64,000 bases of DNA, taken from Saccharothrix carnea. Its GTDB lineage: Bacteria > Actinomycetota > Actinomycetes > Mycobacteriales > Pseudonocardiaceae. This document shows positions 44,698 through 54,181 of the stretch, piece by piece; position 1 is the first letter of the stretch; the number at the start of each line of letters is the position of its first letter. The position numbers and the translations under genes are program-made. The stretch lies in contig NZ_PYAX01000003.1 of NCBI RefSeq assembly GCF_003014735.1, positions 744,001 to 808,000 on the forward strand, written 5' to 3'. The notes beneath the pieces are model-generated. The model worked only from the letters and a program-made list of their open reading frames with translations. It was not told where the DNA came from and ran no database searches.

Positions 44698-45425
44698 CCG
44701 AAATCAACTTCGAAGTTGCTGAAGCACTCAGGGCGCTGCCGTTCACGCGACTCACCCACTTCACCCCGTCGCTCAACCTGCCGAGCATAGTCGCTGACGG
44801 GGAGCTCCGGAGCGTCAAGGCCCTGAGGGATGATGTCCGGGCTTGCTACCGAGCCACCGACCTGCAGCGCCTGGATGGCTACCCAGATAAAGTGTGCTGC
44901 AGCATCCAGTACCCCAACGGTTATTACTTCGACATCGCCCGTCGGAAGTCTGACGTGATCAATTATCCCGATTGGGTCTGCCTCTTGCTGGACAAGGATG
45001 TCGTTGCGACCGGAGGAACGCTATTCTCGCCACGGAACGCCGCAGCCGCCGGAAAGCGCCCTGCGCCAGGAGCGGCAGGTCTGCAAGCCTGCTTCGCGCC
45101 GTCGGTACTCGGTCAGGGCGGACAGACGCGGACCCGTGGTCCGCGGCATGATCCCCGCAGTCCAACGGATGTGCAAGCCGAGGTGCTGGTGACAGCCCCA
45201 GTGCCGCTATCGACCATCCATGGGATCGTGTTCCCCACTGCTGCAGCGGCCGAGGAGGAGTACGGACGGTTGGACCGATTTGGCGTGCTGCTACCCGACC
45301 ATGTGCAGTGGATCATCTCACCGGGCATGTTCGACAAGATCGCGATCGCTAACGCCGTTCGATTCGGGCACGGCCTCGAAGAAGCCGTGTGGTTGTCTCC
45401 TTCGCATCAGGCTGAATCCTCATGA
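44694..45425 (+). CDS. DarT-like ADP-ribosyltransferase, copy 2
   Basis: 243 residues. LTHFTPSLNLPSIVADGELRSV (NAD-binding His), YRATDLQRLDGYPDKVCCSIQYPN, FSPRNAAA, and the catalytic segment VQAEVLVTAPVPLSTIHGIVF with probable Glu163. DarT toxins modify thymidine or guanosine in single-stranded DNA with ADP-ribose from NAD+, blocking replication; known systems pair them with a DarG macrodomain or NADAR antitoxin. Here the coupled partner is a DraG-type glycohydrolase fusion, which is different. It overlaps both neighbours by 4 bases. Confidence 0.82.
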   Translation: MTEINFEVAEALRALPFTRLTHFTPSLNLPSIVADGELRSVKALRDDVRACYRATDLQRLDGYPDKVCCSIQYPNGYYFDIARRKSDVINYPDWVCLLLDKDVVATGGTLFSPRNAAAAGKRPAPGAAGLQACFAPSVLGQGGQTRTRGPRHDPRSPTDVQAEVLVTAPVPLSTIHGIVFPTAAAAEEEYGRLDRFGVLLPDHVQWIISPGMFDKIAIANAVRFGHGLEEAVWLSPSHQAESS

Positions 45426-47677
45426 CCCCGACTGCTGAAACGTTGACGCGCACCGCGCGAGGCATTTTCCTTGGCGCAGCGGTCGGCGACGCCTTGGGCT
45501 GGCCTCAGGAGTTCAGAGGCGGACTCGTCGGAGGTCAGAAGGAGCGCGATCGGGCTACCCCTCGATCTGAATTTCGCGGTTGGGTCCGCAACGCTGGTCA
45601 CTACTCACGCCGTTACCGGGATCCAGTCCGCGCGGGAGAGTACAGCGATGACACCCAGCTGCTACTTGCCACCGCAAGGTGCTGCCTTGCAGGCGACCGG
45701 TGGTGGGAACGTCTCACCGAGGTCGAACTTCCAAGCTGGCCCCTATACCAGCGTGGCGGCGGAGGCGCGGTTCTGAGGGCCGCCGCGTCTTGGTCCGAAG
45801 ACCGTCCCCCATGGCATAGCGATTCCGCTCGTACGCGTAGTGCGGAGGAGCGCTACAGGAATGCCGGTGCCAACGGTGTCGCAATGCGTATTGCCCCCCA
45901 CGTGTTGTGGGCCGACGGACCTGAAGATCTAGTCCGACGGGTAGTGAGAGACGGTATTACGACCCACGGGCACCCTCGAGCCTTGGTCGGCGCGTTGGTC
46001 TATGCCTTTGTCCTCCGCCATGCAGCGTCTTCAGTTGAACTACATGGGTTCGGCGACAGCGTTGGCGCTGCTACTGCAGGCTTGATCGACGTAGAACAAG
46101 TGCTTCCAATGCTGCCTTCCGGCTGGGGTACCGCTCAGCAGCTTGATCGCTTTGCAAGCACATGGATGGATACGAACAATGAGGCAGAGCAGCTTCTTGA
46201 CAACATCGCCCACTCCTTGAGCCGTGGCGCGATGAGTAATCCAAATTCAACGCTCGAACAACTCGGTTGCACTGACCCAAAGGTCAACGGATCCGGCACA
46301 ATATCGGCTGTCGCAGCAGTCTACCTCGCTAGTCGATTTGCTGCACGTCCACAAGGTGGCCTGGTGTCGGCGGCTTTTCTTCGCAAAGGCGACACGGATA
46401 CATTGGCTTCCCTTACGGCGGCGATACTTGGCGCGCTGCACGGGGAGCAATGGCTTGGAGATCTGCGGCACGCTGTGCAGGATGCACACTATGTCGGCGG
46501 CCTTGCTGAGAGCGTTGCTGCACGGACGGATCTCCCTCTGAAGTGGCCGACTCGCCCGCCTCGAGTGTTGCGTTATTCACTACTGAAAAGCCTGCTCGAT
46601 CCGCACGCTCCCGGAGGGGAGTTTCCCGATGGTCGTCAATTCATCGTTCGAGATGTAGAAGAGCTTTCCGGCAGTGGGATTCGGCGTGCTCAACTCACCC
46701 TCGACGACGGTCAAACCGTATTTGTCGACGTCCGAGTCGATCCGAATGAGTCTAGCCACCGTCGAGCTGGGACTGACACGGATCACCGAGGTGCTGAACC
46801 TTCAAGCAATCGTGAAAGAAAGCAGGCCCGACAAGGAAGTCGGGGATCCGAGAATTCCGCGACCTCGGAATCACTGGATGAGATCGCGCCTATTCGCGTG
46901 GGCACTGGGGTGGTCCTCGCCACTGGGCAGCTTGCTCGAACCGCAGGTTTCTACGCTCGACTCATCGGCTGCGACATTCGAGCGCGCGGAAGGTTTGCCG
47001 AAGTAAGTTCAGGACTCCTGCTTCACCAGGTAGAATCGAACGAACTCATCGAGACCTCGGGAGTAACGGTCCGCGTCGCGGTCGATAATCTTAAAGAATC
47101 CCTACGACGCATGGGCCTGGAGGTTCCGCACAATCGTCGTGATGAGATCATCGAGCTGACAGATCCTGACGGTCGTCGAGTGCTTGTCAATCAGATGATT
47201 GTGACGGTAACACGATCACAGGAGGTGCACTGGGATCGAATTGATGCAAACGACTTTGAACGCCTCCTAGTGCGGTTGCTGGAACAGTCGGAAGCCTATG
47301 AACGAGCAGGTGACACTACCTCTGGGGACGAGTTCGACACTGGCATCGACGGGCTCGCTTATGTTCGCACCAACGAAAACCCTGCCGATTCTGGACAACT
47401 GGTGATTTTTCAGGCGAAACACTCACCTAATCAGATGGTCAGCTTGGCCGAGATTGAAGATCTCGTCAACGTCAAGCTCCACCATTTCGACCGTGGATCA
47501 ATCGGTCGCCTGGTCATTGCCACTACTGGATCATTGTCGCGCACTGCCGTTAGATGGGTTGAGAAGTACAACCAGGACAAGCATCCAATGAGTATCGGCG
47601 TGTGGTCCTCGAATGATCTTGAGATGATTCTCCGCAGAAAGCCTGAGATCTTGGCAGAGTTCGGACTGCTGGGCTAA
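45422..47677 (+). CDS. ADP-ribosylglycohydrolase - VOC-like - Mrr-type nuclease fusion
   Basis: 751 residues, coupled to the DarT-like gene. Residues about 10-395 are a complete ADP-ribosylglycohydrolase (DraG/ARH): GAAVGDALGWPQEF, YSDDTQLLLA (75-78, metal ligands), NAGANGVAMRIAPH and KGDTDTLASLTAAILGALHG (Asp324, Asp326). A charged linker follows. Residues about 493-600 resemble a VOC/glyoxalase fold (GVVLATGQLARTAGFYARLIG, IIELTDPDGRRVLVNQ). Residues about 603-751 are an Mrr-like PD-(D/E)XK nuclease: HWDRIDANDFERLLVRLLEQ, DTGIDGL, VIFQAKHS (QxK near 664-666). The first domain should remove ADP-ribose and act as antitoxin; the last should bind or cut DNA. Codon use is less GC-biased than average. 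Confidence 0.85.
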   Translation: MTPTAETLTRTARGIFLGAAVGDALGWPQEFRGGLVGGQKERDRATPRSEFRGWVRNAGHYSRRYRDPVRAGEYSDDTQLLLATARCCLAGDRWWERLTEVELPSWPLYQRGGGGAVLRAAASWSEDRPPWHSDSARTRSAEERYRNAGANGVAMRIAPHVLWADGPEDLVRRVVRDGITTHGHPRALVGALVYAFVLRHAASSVELHGFGDSVGAATAGLIDVEQVLPMLPSGWGTAQQLDRFASTWMDTNNEAEQLLDNIAHSLSRGAMSNPNSTLEQLGCTDPKVNGSGTISAVAAVYLASRFAARPQGGLVSAAFLRKGDTDTLASLTAAILGALHGEQWLGDLRHAVQDAHYVGGLAESVAARTDLPLKWPTRPPRVLRYSLLKSLLDPHAPGGEFPDGRQFIVRDVEELSGSGIRRAQLTLDDGQTVFVDVRVDPNESSHRRAGTDTDHRGAEPSSNRERKQARQGSRGSENSATSESLDEIAPIRVGTGVVLATGQLARTAGFYARLIGCDIRARGRFAEVSSGLLLHQVESNELIETSGVTVRVAVDNLKESLRRMGLEVPHNRRDEIIELTDPDGRRVLVNQMIVTVTRSQEVHWDRIDANDFERLLVRLLEQSEAYERAGDTTSGDEFDTGIDGLAYVRTNENPADSGQLVIFQAKHSPNQMVSLAEIEDLVNVKLHHFDRGSIGRLVIATTGSLSRTAVRWVEKYNQDKHPMSIGVWSSNDLEMILRRKPEILAEFGLLG

Positions 47678-48297
47678 TGCCGAGGAGTGCGATGTAGCCG
47701 AGCAGTCCAGCCACAGGCAGCCGGTGATGATCCTGTGTGACGGGCGGCCAGCGATCGGGCACCGCCGGATGTCGTGCGTTCATGCGGCAAGCACCTCTTT
47801 GCCGGCCGGCGTCGGTAGTCGGTGTGGAGAAGTTCGGCGAGGTCGTCCAGCAGCAGTGACACCGCGTGGGTGGCGTGCTGGCGGACCATGCCGTTGCACT
47901 TGGCGCTCTCGCCCCGGCCCCGACGTCATCACCGGGGCCGGGGCGAGAGCGAGCGAACGTGCCGCCCACGCACGAGGCGAGCGGGGTGAACGGTGCCGGA
48001 TCATGCCGCCAGGCCTCCGTGTGCCGGCCCTAACCGAGGTGGTCGGCGGACCGCGTCGAACGGAACTGCCCGAGGTCGGTCACGCTCGCTGACGACCCGC
48101 CTGCGGTCTTGTGCAGTCCGACATCACCTGAGTTCGACCAGCCGTGCCTTACCTGCGGTGTGTCCTCCATGGCCTGGGCCACGCTATTGACGCTCGTTTG
48201 GGTGATCTTGGCTCGTGTTGATTGGGTTTCAGGATTCATGAACCGATCTCCGTCTTGTTGAGGTGATCTCGGTTGGCGTGAAGACGGGGGGTGCGAG
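47678..48297. other. Intergenic stretch with a strong hairpin and a small frame
   Basis: No clear gene. On the minus strand, HATHAVSLLLDDLAELLHTDYRRRPA (47690-47880) looks protein-like but shifts frame. A 17-base hairpin lies at 47906-47949. From about 48190, the sequence matches the region before the recombinase at 52775 (GATCTTG ... ATTCATGA.CCGATCTCC), so unit 1 begins here. Confidence 0.45.
47906..47949. terminator. 17-base perfect hairpin
   Basis: CTCTCGCCCCGGCCCCG pairs with CGGGGCCGGGGCGAGAG around a 10-base loop, about 230 bases after the glycohydrolase fusion. Probably a bidirectional terminator. Confidence 0.55.
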
Positions 48298-48550
48298 TTG
48301 GCGCTGTCAGTCGTGCGGGATGTGGGTGGCGTGCGGCAGCCCGCGAGCGCGGAGGTGAGCTAGCGGATTTCGAAACCAGGCTGTGCTGGCGCGTGCGTCG
48401 GCGGGCGTGTCGGACGACACGGTCCGCGGCGAGATCTCCAACCTCCAGCAGGTACGCGAATGGTTCGGCCGGCCGTTGTGGGAGATGGAGCCGGCCGATG
48501 CCGACACCTACTTCGGGCGGGTGCTGCGGCGAGCGGCGAGCAGGACACGG
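48298..48550 (+). pseudogene. N-terminal part of a tyrosine recombinase (unit 1)
   Basis: Starts TTGGCGCTG exactly like the intact copy at 52775. An in-frame stop follows after about 20 codons; the homology then continues in another frame (ELADFETRL) and a third (VLARASAGVSDDTVRGEISNLQQVREWFGRPLWEMEPADADTYFGRVLRRAASRTR). The homology ends abruptly near 48550, where the rest of the gene lies in reverse orientation. Confidence 0.8.
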
Positions 48551-49325
48551 CACGCCCAGGGCCTGACCAGCCAGCCACGCCTGCTCGACATGATCACGAT
48601 GGACGTGGACGTACCGCATCGTGGTGGCCACCCACGCGTGCCCGAGAGTCTCTCGGATCGCGACCAAGCCCATTCCGCTCAGATACAGCTGCGACGCACA
48701 AAAGTGCCGCAAGACGTGCGGAGTCAGCCCGCCCGCCCAGCCCGGCAGATGCGCCCGCGTCGCCTCACTCAGCGCGCCGCGCAGGCTGCTCTTGCCCAAC
48801 CGACGTCCCGCACCGCCGCTGCGGCGCTCCGAGGGGAACAACGGCGCGCCCTGCCGGGTGTGGTCGTCCTCGAACTGGCCCCACACGTCCTCGACGTACC
48901 AGCGCAGCGTGCGATCCGCGCCGTTGATCAGCGGGACCATGCGCTCCCGTGGTCCGGAACCCTTTGCACCCTTCCCGTAGCGCACATGGATTTGCCGAAC
49001 CGGCCCAACTCCCACTTGACGTCGGCCAGGTCGAGGTTGCGTACCTCGTTGGCCCGCAACCCGACCTCGGCCATCAACCGGGTCGCGGCGTAGTTGCGTG
49101 CCGTCGGTGCGAACTTCCGGCACGCCAACAACTCCTCAGCCCCAACCTCGGAACAGCCGGTCCACCTCCTCGGGCTGCGGCGGAATCCGCAGCCGGGCGT
49201 CCTTGCCCCCCTTCGGCCGGTTCATCTCGTCGATCGGGCACGCCACGACCCGACCGGTCATCGCGTGCAACTCGACCGCCTGCCGCAGCTCCAGGAATGT
49301 GAAGTACGTCCGCAGCGCCGCCGCC
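48551..49325 (-). pseudogene. Inverted catalytic core of the unit 1 tyrosine recombinase
   Basis: Read on the minus strand from 49310: TYFTFLELRQAVELHAMTGRVVACPIDEMNRPKGGK ... (frameshift near 49145) ... LLACRKFAPTARNYAATRLMAEVGLRANEV ... (frameshift near 48970) ... GADRTLRWYVEDVWGQFEDDHTRQGAPLFPSER ... LTPHVLRHFCASQLYLSGMGLVAIRETLGHAWVATTMRYVHVH. This is the part of the recombinase that should follow 48550, turned around. The catalytic Arg, HxxR, His and Tyr are still present. Confidence 0.85.
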
Positions 49326-49359
49326 CTAGGCGGCGGGCCGGCGGGAGGGGCTGGTCTGA

Positions 49360-49722
49360 ATGCGGTGGCACATGCGCCTGGCCTCGGCGAACCGGGGCAT
49401 CTGGAAGGCCTCGGAGCTGCAACGCCTGCTGGCCGAACGCGGTCTGGTGATTTCGGCCGGGAAGATGTCCCACCTGTGGTCCGGGCAGCCGGTCTCGCTC
49501 AAGCTGGACGATCCCGATGTCATCTGTGTGGTGCTCGGTTGCCCGATCGACGAGCTTCTGATCCCCGAACCCGACCAAGGTCCCCCAGCCGGTGCGCGAC
49601 GAGCAGCCAGAGGCCGCTACGGGTTCGGCGGCGCGGCCGATGCGAGTTGTGCCGCGTCGCCGGGACGGTCGTTCCCTGCCACCGGCCTGAACGACGGTGG
49701 CATGAGTGATGGTGGCGCGTGA
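49360..49722 (+). CDS. Small XRE-like HTH protein of the recombinase cassette (unit 1)
   Basis: 120 residues from ATG 49360. RGIWKASELQRLLAERGLVISAGKMSHLWSGQPVSLKLDDPDVICVVLGCPIDELLIPEP is a Cro/CI-type HTH. It lies between the two recombinase genes, as does its homologue at 53849. Probable excisionase-like or regulatory role (inference). Confidence 0.8.
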   Translation: MRWHMRLASANRGIWKASELQRLLAERGLVISAGKMSHLWSGQPVSLKLDDPDVICVVLGCPIDELLIPEPDQGPPAGARRAARGRYGFGGAADASCAASPGRSFPATGLNDGGMSDGGA

Positions 49723-51402
49723 CGGCACCGGGCCGAAGGTCGCCCGGACAGTGACCAGCTGTGCGGAGTGCCTGGCGTGGGGTCTGACCTACGCCCAAGG
49801 GGTGTGTCTGGCTTGCTACACAACTTCTCCGCGCCGCGGTTCGGACACCACGTCGGTGATTGCGGTGCATGCGGCAGGCGGGCGCCGTTGAAGGACGGCT
49901 ACTGCCGGTTGTGCTGGTGCCAGGCCCGCGAGGACCGCGCGGTGCTCGCTGAAGACGCGCGGTCGCGGGTCGTGCTGGCACCGTATCTGCCGCAGGTGCG
50001 GTGGCACCAACTGTTCCTGGTCGGCATGACCCAGCGCCGCGTCCGCCCGCGCACCACGCCGCGCCGACACGGATTGAAAGGCCGCCCTCCCAAGTCGGCC
50101 CCACCGATCGCAGCCCGACCCAGCGTGATCGGCATGCAGTTGCTGCTGTTCGACGACCTGCCTGGCCGCGACTATCGCGTGGTCCGGGTCGACTTGCGTA
50201 GCCAACCCGCCCCCGGACAACCCGTGGCTGGCCTGGGCGCTGCACCTGGCCCACCGGCTCGCCGAGGTCCGCGGCTGGGCACCCAGCGTGCGGCGCGGCA
50301 TGCAACGCACTCTGGTCCGGCTGCTGGCCCACCACACCGTTGGCGAGCATGTCCGTGCCTCGGACGTGCTCGTGGTCGCGTCCGGCTACAGCCCAACGCC
50401 GACCACGTGCTGGAGATTCTGTGCACGATGGAACTCGTCGTCGACAACCGGCCCACGACCTTCGACGCGTGGCTGGACGCCAAGCTGACCAGCCTCGCCC
50501 CCGCGATCGCTCGTGGGACCGGCCGATGGGCGCGGACTCTGCACGACGGTGGCCCGCGCAGCCGGCCCCGAACCCCGACCACCGCTGCCACCTACCTGCG
50601 ACGGGTGCGTCCGGCCTTGGTGGACTGGTCGACCCGCTACGACCACCTGCGCGAGGTCACCCATGACGACGTGCTTGCCCGCATCAGCGGGTTGCGCGGT
50701 GAGGCACGCCGCGGCACCGTCACCGCGCTGCGGTCGCTGTTCAAGTGGGCACGCCGCAACAGCGTCATCTTCCGCAACCCGGCGACCGGCATCCGACTGG
50801 GTAAACGGGACTACCCAGTCTGGCAACCACTGGTTCCAACCGAGATCGCTGCTGCCGTCGCGGCCGCGACCACTCCACACGCGCGAGTGTTCGTCGCACT
50901 GGCGGCGATACACGCCGCTCGCCCCGGCCAGATCCGTGCACTGCAACTCGACGACGTCGACCTCGCCGGTCGGCACCTGAGAATCGCCGGCCACGAACGA
51001 CCCCTGGATGACCTCACCCACCACGTGCTGCACGAGTGGCTGGCCTACCAGGCACACCGCTGGCCGAACACGGCCAACTCACACCTGCTGCTCAGCAGGG
51101 AAACCGCGCTGGGCCACGATCCGGTCAGCCATACGTTCGTAGTGAACCTGCGCGGACTGCCGGCCACGGTCGAACGCATGCGGATCGATCGGCAACTTGA
51201 GGAAGCACTCGCCGTCGGCTTCGACCCACTGCACCTGGCCGCCGTCTTCGGCATCGCCGAGACCACAGCAGTCCGCTACGCCACCAACGCGCGTCAACTC
51301 CTCGTACCTCTCACGCCACGGCTCCGTCTTCGGCGGCAACCCCAGCCTCCACATGAGACACTTGGCGCTGCCGGGACCAGAGTTCCCGATGCGAACGCCT
51401 GA
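49720..51402 (+). pseudogene. Cys-rich recombinase B, frameshifted (unit 1)
   Basis: Homologous to the intact 54182-55801 gene. The start SCAECLAWGLTYAQGVCLACY is in one frame (from 49706), then GDCGACGRRAPLKDGYCRLCWCQ in a second (from about 49845). AWALHLAHRLAEVRGWAPSVRRGMQRTLVRLL is in a third (50220-50370), and from 50400 the second frame resumes (VLEILCTMELVVDNRPTTFDAWLDAKL ... HAARPGQIRALQLDDVDL ... LRSLFKWARRN). At least three frameshifts. The C-terminal recombinase-like domain is intact from 50400 on. Confidence 0.8.
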
Positions 51403-52444
51403 GTGCAACGGAACCCTGGCGATTCAGGACGGTGCGGAAGACGAGGACGTCCTCGTGGGCGATCAGGTGCAGCGGCAGTCCGGCCTCCCGCTGCTTGCGG
51501 ATGAAGTCGCGCTGGAAGAATGACCCGCGGGCCACGAGGTCGGTCTCGGCGGCGCGGGCGAGCAGCGCGACGTTGCGCTCGACCGGGATCAGGCCGGCCG
51601 CGCGTCCGCAGGCGAGGATCTGCGAGGGCAGGTCGATCAGCTCGGCGTGCTCGCGCCACGGCCGGATGGTGATCGTGATGTGCCCGCCGGGCTTGAGGAA
51701 GGTGCGCAGCGCGGCGAGGATGCGCGTGAACCCGGCCAGCAGTCGGTGGTGGCCGATGTTGGCGAGGTTGCCGCGGTCGAGGGTGTTGCCGTAGAGGTGG
51801 TGATACTTCTGCACCCCCGCGCCCGGTGCGACCGATACCTGCCCGTGGGTCGAGGGACCGTAGGGCGGGGAAGTCACCACCAGCGCCGCCTGCCCGACGT
51901 ACTCCGGCGGCAGCAGCGTCACGAGCTGGCGGGCGTCGCCGTGGAACACCCGCGCGTCGATCCCCTTCTCACCGCCGACGCCCTGCTCCCGCGCGACGTC
52001 GAGATTTGCGTTCGCAACCTCGACCCAGTGGGGTTCGTACTCCACACCGACGGCGCGGCGGCCGAGCCGGACGGCCTCGACGAGCGTGGTGCCGATACCG
52101 CACATCGGGTCGAGCACCAGCTCACCCGGCTTCGTGTAGTGGGCGACGGCGTGGCGGACGACCTCGGGCAGCATCTTGGCCGGATGCGCGGTCGACTCGG
52201 GCGTGTACTTGTTCTTGCGCTGGGCGGCGGGCGAGGACTGCGCGGTCGTCCACACCGACACCGCGGGCGGCTCCGCACTGCCGTTCTGCTCACCGCTGTC
52301 CACAGAGTTGTCCACAGCGGTGGGCATGGTGTCGAGCGCGACGATGAGCGCGTTCGGGATGCGCTGGGTCGGCTCGTCGTCGACCGCTGCGGCGGTCGTG
52401 GCGGAGGACTCGGCGGCGGGCTGGTGGGTGGTGTCGTGCGTCAC
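51311..52444 (-). CDS. DNA methyltransferase (N4/N6 type, unit 1)
   Basis: 377 residues from GTG 52444, chosen over ATG 52519 because AGGAAGG precedes it and the EGTPVT context is shared with the paralogue. SAM motif DPMCGIGTTLVEAVRLGRRAVGVE and catalytic TSPPYG are intact, so it should methylate the amino group of adenine or cytosine. No restriction partner is adjacent. Homology to the paralogue continues to HEDVLVF; the last 45 or so residues run antisense to the 3' end of recombinase B. Solitary methyltransferases on conjugative elements often protect against host restriction. Confidence 0.87.
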   Translation of the reverse strand: MTHDTTHQPAAESSATTAAAVDDEPTQRIPNALIVALDTMPTAVDNSVDSGEQNGSAEPPAVSVWTTAQSSPAAQRKNKYTPESTAHPAKMLPEVVRHAVAHYTKPGELVLDPMCGIGTTLVEAVRLGRRAVGVEYEPHWVEVANANLDVAREQGVGGEKGIDARVFHGDARQLVTLLPPEYVGQAALVVTSPPYGPSTHGQVSVAPGAGVQKYHHLYGNTLDRGNLANIGHHRLLAGFTRILAALRTFLKPGGHITITIRPWREHAELIDLPSQILACGRAAGLIPVERNVALLARAAETDLVARGSFFQRDFIRKQREAGLPLHLIAHEDVLVFRTVLNRQGSVALRRSHRELWSRQRQVSHVEAGVAAEDGAVA

Positions 52445-52774
52445 GGGCGTGCCTTCCTGGCGGAGCGGTCCGGGGTGGGCGAAGTCGTCGTTCGGCGCGG
52501 AGTCGGGCGCGGTGTTCATCGGAGGTCTTCGCGCTGCGAGACCGCGTACGTGGACGCACTCGGCGACGCCAGGGGCGTCGGCTGGTGGTCGTGTGCGACA
52601 ACCCGCGAGTTCTCGCGCCCGGTGTGGACGTGCCTGGGCGATGTGATCGCCTGGACATGGGCGTGTGTTCCCGTTCGGGCGATCTTGAGGCGTGATGACT
52701 CAACTTCGGAATTCATGAGCCGATCTCCATGTGGTCGAGGTTGTTGCTGCGGTCATGAAGGCGAGGGCGGCGGG

Positions 52775-53848
52775 TTGGCGCTGGCAGCGGTACGCGACAT
52801 GCGCGAGGTACGGTCACCGACGAGTCCGGAGGAGCTCGTCGACTTCGAGACCGACGTGCTGGCCGGGTTCGTGCTTGCCCGCTCGTCGGCGGGATTGGCC
52901 GACAGCACCATCCGTGGCGACGTCGGACACCTGGACCAGGTGCGGGAATGGCTGGGCAAGCCGTTGTGGGACATGGAGTCGGCGGACTGCGACGCCTACT
53001 TCGGGCGGCTGCTGCGTGGAGTTCCCAGCGGCACTCGGCTGGCGCGGGCGCAGGCGATCACGACCTACTTTTCGTATCTGGAGTTGCGGCACCAGGCGGA
53101 GATCCACGCGATGACCGGCCGGGTCGTGGCGTGCCCGCTGGACGAGATGAACCGGCCGCGCGGCGCCAAGCAGGCGAAGCTGCGGATCCCGCCGACAGCG
53201 GGTGAGACCGCGACGTTGTTCGCCGGCTGGTCGGCAGGGTTGGCGACCTGCCGCAAGTTCGCGCCGACCGCCCGCAACTACGCCGCCGCGCGGCTGATGG
53301 CCGAGGTCGGGCTGCGCGTCAACGAGGTGTGCGGGCTGGACCTGACCGACGTCAAGTGGCACCTGGGACGGTTCGGGAAGATCCACGTCCGGCACGGCAA
53401 GGGCTCGCGTGGTTGCGGCCCGAAGGAGCGGATGGTGCCGCTGATCAACGGCGCCGACCGGACCCTGCGCTGGTACATCGAGGACGTGTGGGGCCACTTC
53501 GACGACGACCACACCCGCCCCGGGGCACCGCTGTTCCCCTCCGAACGAGCCGACGGCGACGGCTCGAGCCCGCGGATCGGCGATGACGCGCTGCGGCGTG
53601 GGCTCGCCGCCGCGGCGCGGGAGCACCTGCCGGGCTGGCCCGGCAAGCTCACCCCGCACGTGCTGCGGCACTACTGCGCCTCGCAGCTCTACCACCACGG
53701 CATGGACCTCGTCGCGATCCAGGAACTGCTCGGCCATTCCTGGATCGCCACGACGATGCGCTACGTGCACGTCCACCGGACCCGGATCGAGGACGCCTGG
53801 GCCACCGGTCAGCTGCGGGCCGCGCAACGGCTGGGAGGGCTGATCTGA
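52775..53848 (+). CDS. Tyrosine recombinase A (unit 2, intact)
   Basis: About 357 residues from TTG 52775, a start shared with the unit 1 copy; ATG 52799 is an alternative. SAM-like N-terminal domain (STIRGDVGHLDQVREWLGKPLW). Catalytic domain: Arg in EVGLRVNEV, Lys in HVRHGKGSRG, HVLRHYCASQLY (HxxR), LGHSWIATTMRYVHVH (His and nucleophile Tyr). First gene of a three-gene cassette; the next starts at 53849, the base after its stop. Confidence 0.9.
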   Translation: MALAAVRDMREVRSPTSPEELVDFETDVLAGFVLARSSAGLADSTIRGDVGHLDQVREWLGKPLWDMESADCDAYFGRLLRGVPSGTRLARAQAITTYFSYLELRHQAEIHAMTGRVVACPLDEMNRPRGAKQAKLRIPPTAGETATLFAGWSAGLATCRKFAPTARNYAAARLMAEVGLRVNEVCGLDLTDVKWHLGRFGKIHVRHGKGSRGCGPKERMVPLINGADRTLRWYIEDVWGHFDDDHTRPGAPLFPSERADGDGSSPRIGDDALRRGLAAAAREHLPGWPGKLTPHVLRHYCASQLYHHGMDLVAIQELLGHSWIATTMRYVHVHRTRIEDAWATGQLRAAQRLGGLI

Positions 53849-54175
53849 GTGCGGTGGAACCTGCGCCTGGCCGCGGCGAACCGTGGCATCTGGAAGGCAT
53901 CGGAGCTGCAACGCAGCCTCGCCGAACGCGGCCTGGTGATCTCGGCCGGGAAGATGTCGGGCCTGTGGTCGGGCCAGCCGGCCTCGGTCAAGCTCGACGA
54001 CCTCGACGTCATCTGCGCGGTCCTGGGCTGTCAGGTCGGTGAGCTGTTGCTGCCCGAACCCGACAAGGTCGCCCACCCCGACGGTGACACGCACAGCGCA
54101 CCGGCCGCGGCGGTGTCCGGTGCGATGCCGGTCGTGCCGCGACGACGCGACGGCCGTTCGCTGCCTCCGGCGTGA
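53849..54175 (+). CDS. Small XRE-like HTH protein (unit 2)
   Basis: 108 residues from GTG 53849. RGIWKASELQRSLAERGLVISAGKMSGLWSGQPASVKLDDLDVICAVLGC is the HTH; the C-terminal 40 residues are Ala/Pro-rich and disordered. It starts directly after recombinase A and ends 6 bases before recombinase B. Confidence 0.83.
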   Translation: MRWNLRLAAANRGIWKASELQRSLAERGLVISAGKMSGLWSGQPASVKLDDLDVICAVLGCQVGELLLPEPDKVAHPDGDTHSAPAAAVSGAMPVVPRRRDGRSLPPA

Positions 54176-54181
54176 CCGACG

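Noticed and set aside
47674-47889. Small minus-strand gene after the glycohydrolase fusion
   Set aside because: The first 25 residues look plausible, but the frame shifts and the rest is Arg/Pro-rich; not enough to call a gene.
48517-49335. Flanking inverted repeats of a working invertible switch around the integrase core
   Set aside because: Only about 8-9 GC-rich bases are similar at the two borders, too little to claim a recombination site; the inversion itself is kept as a finding.
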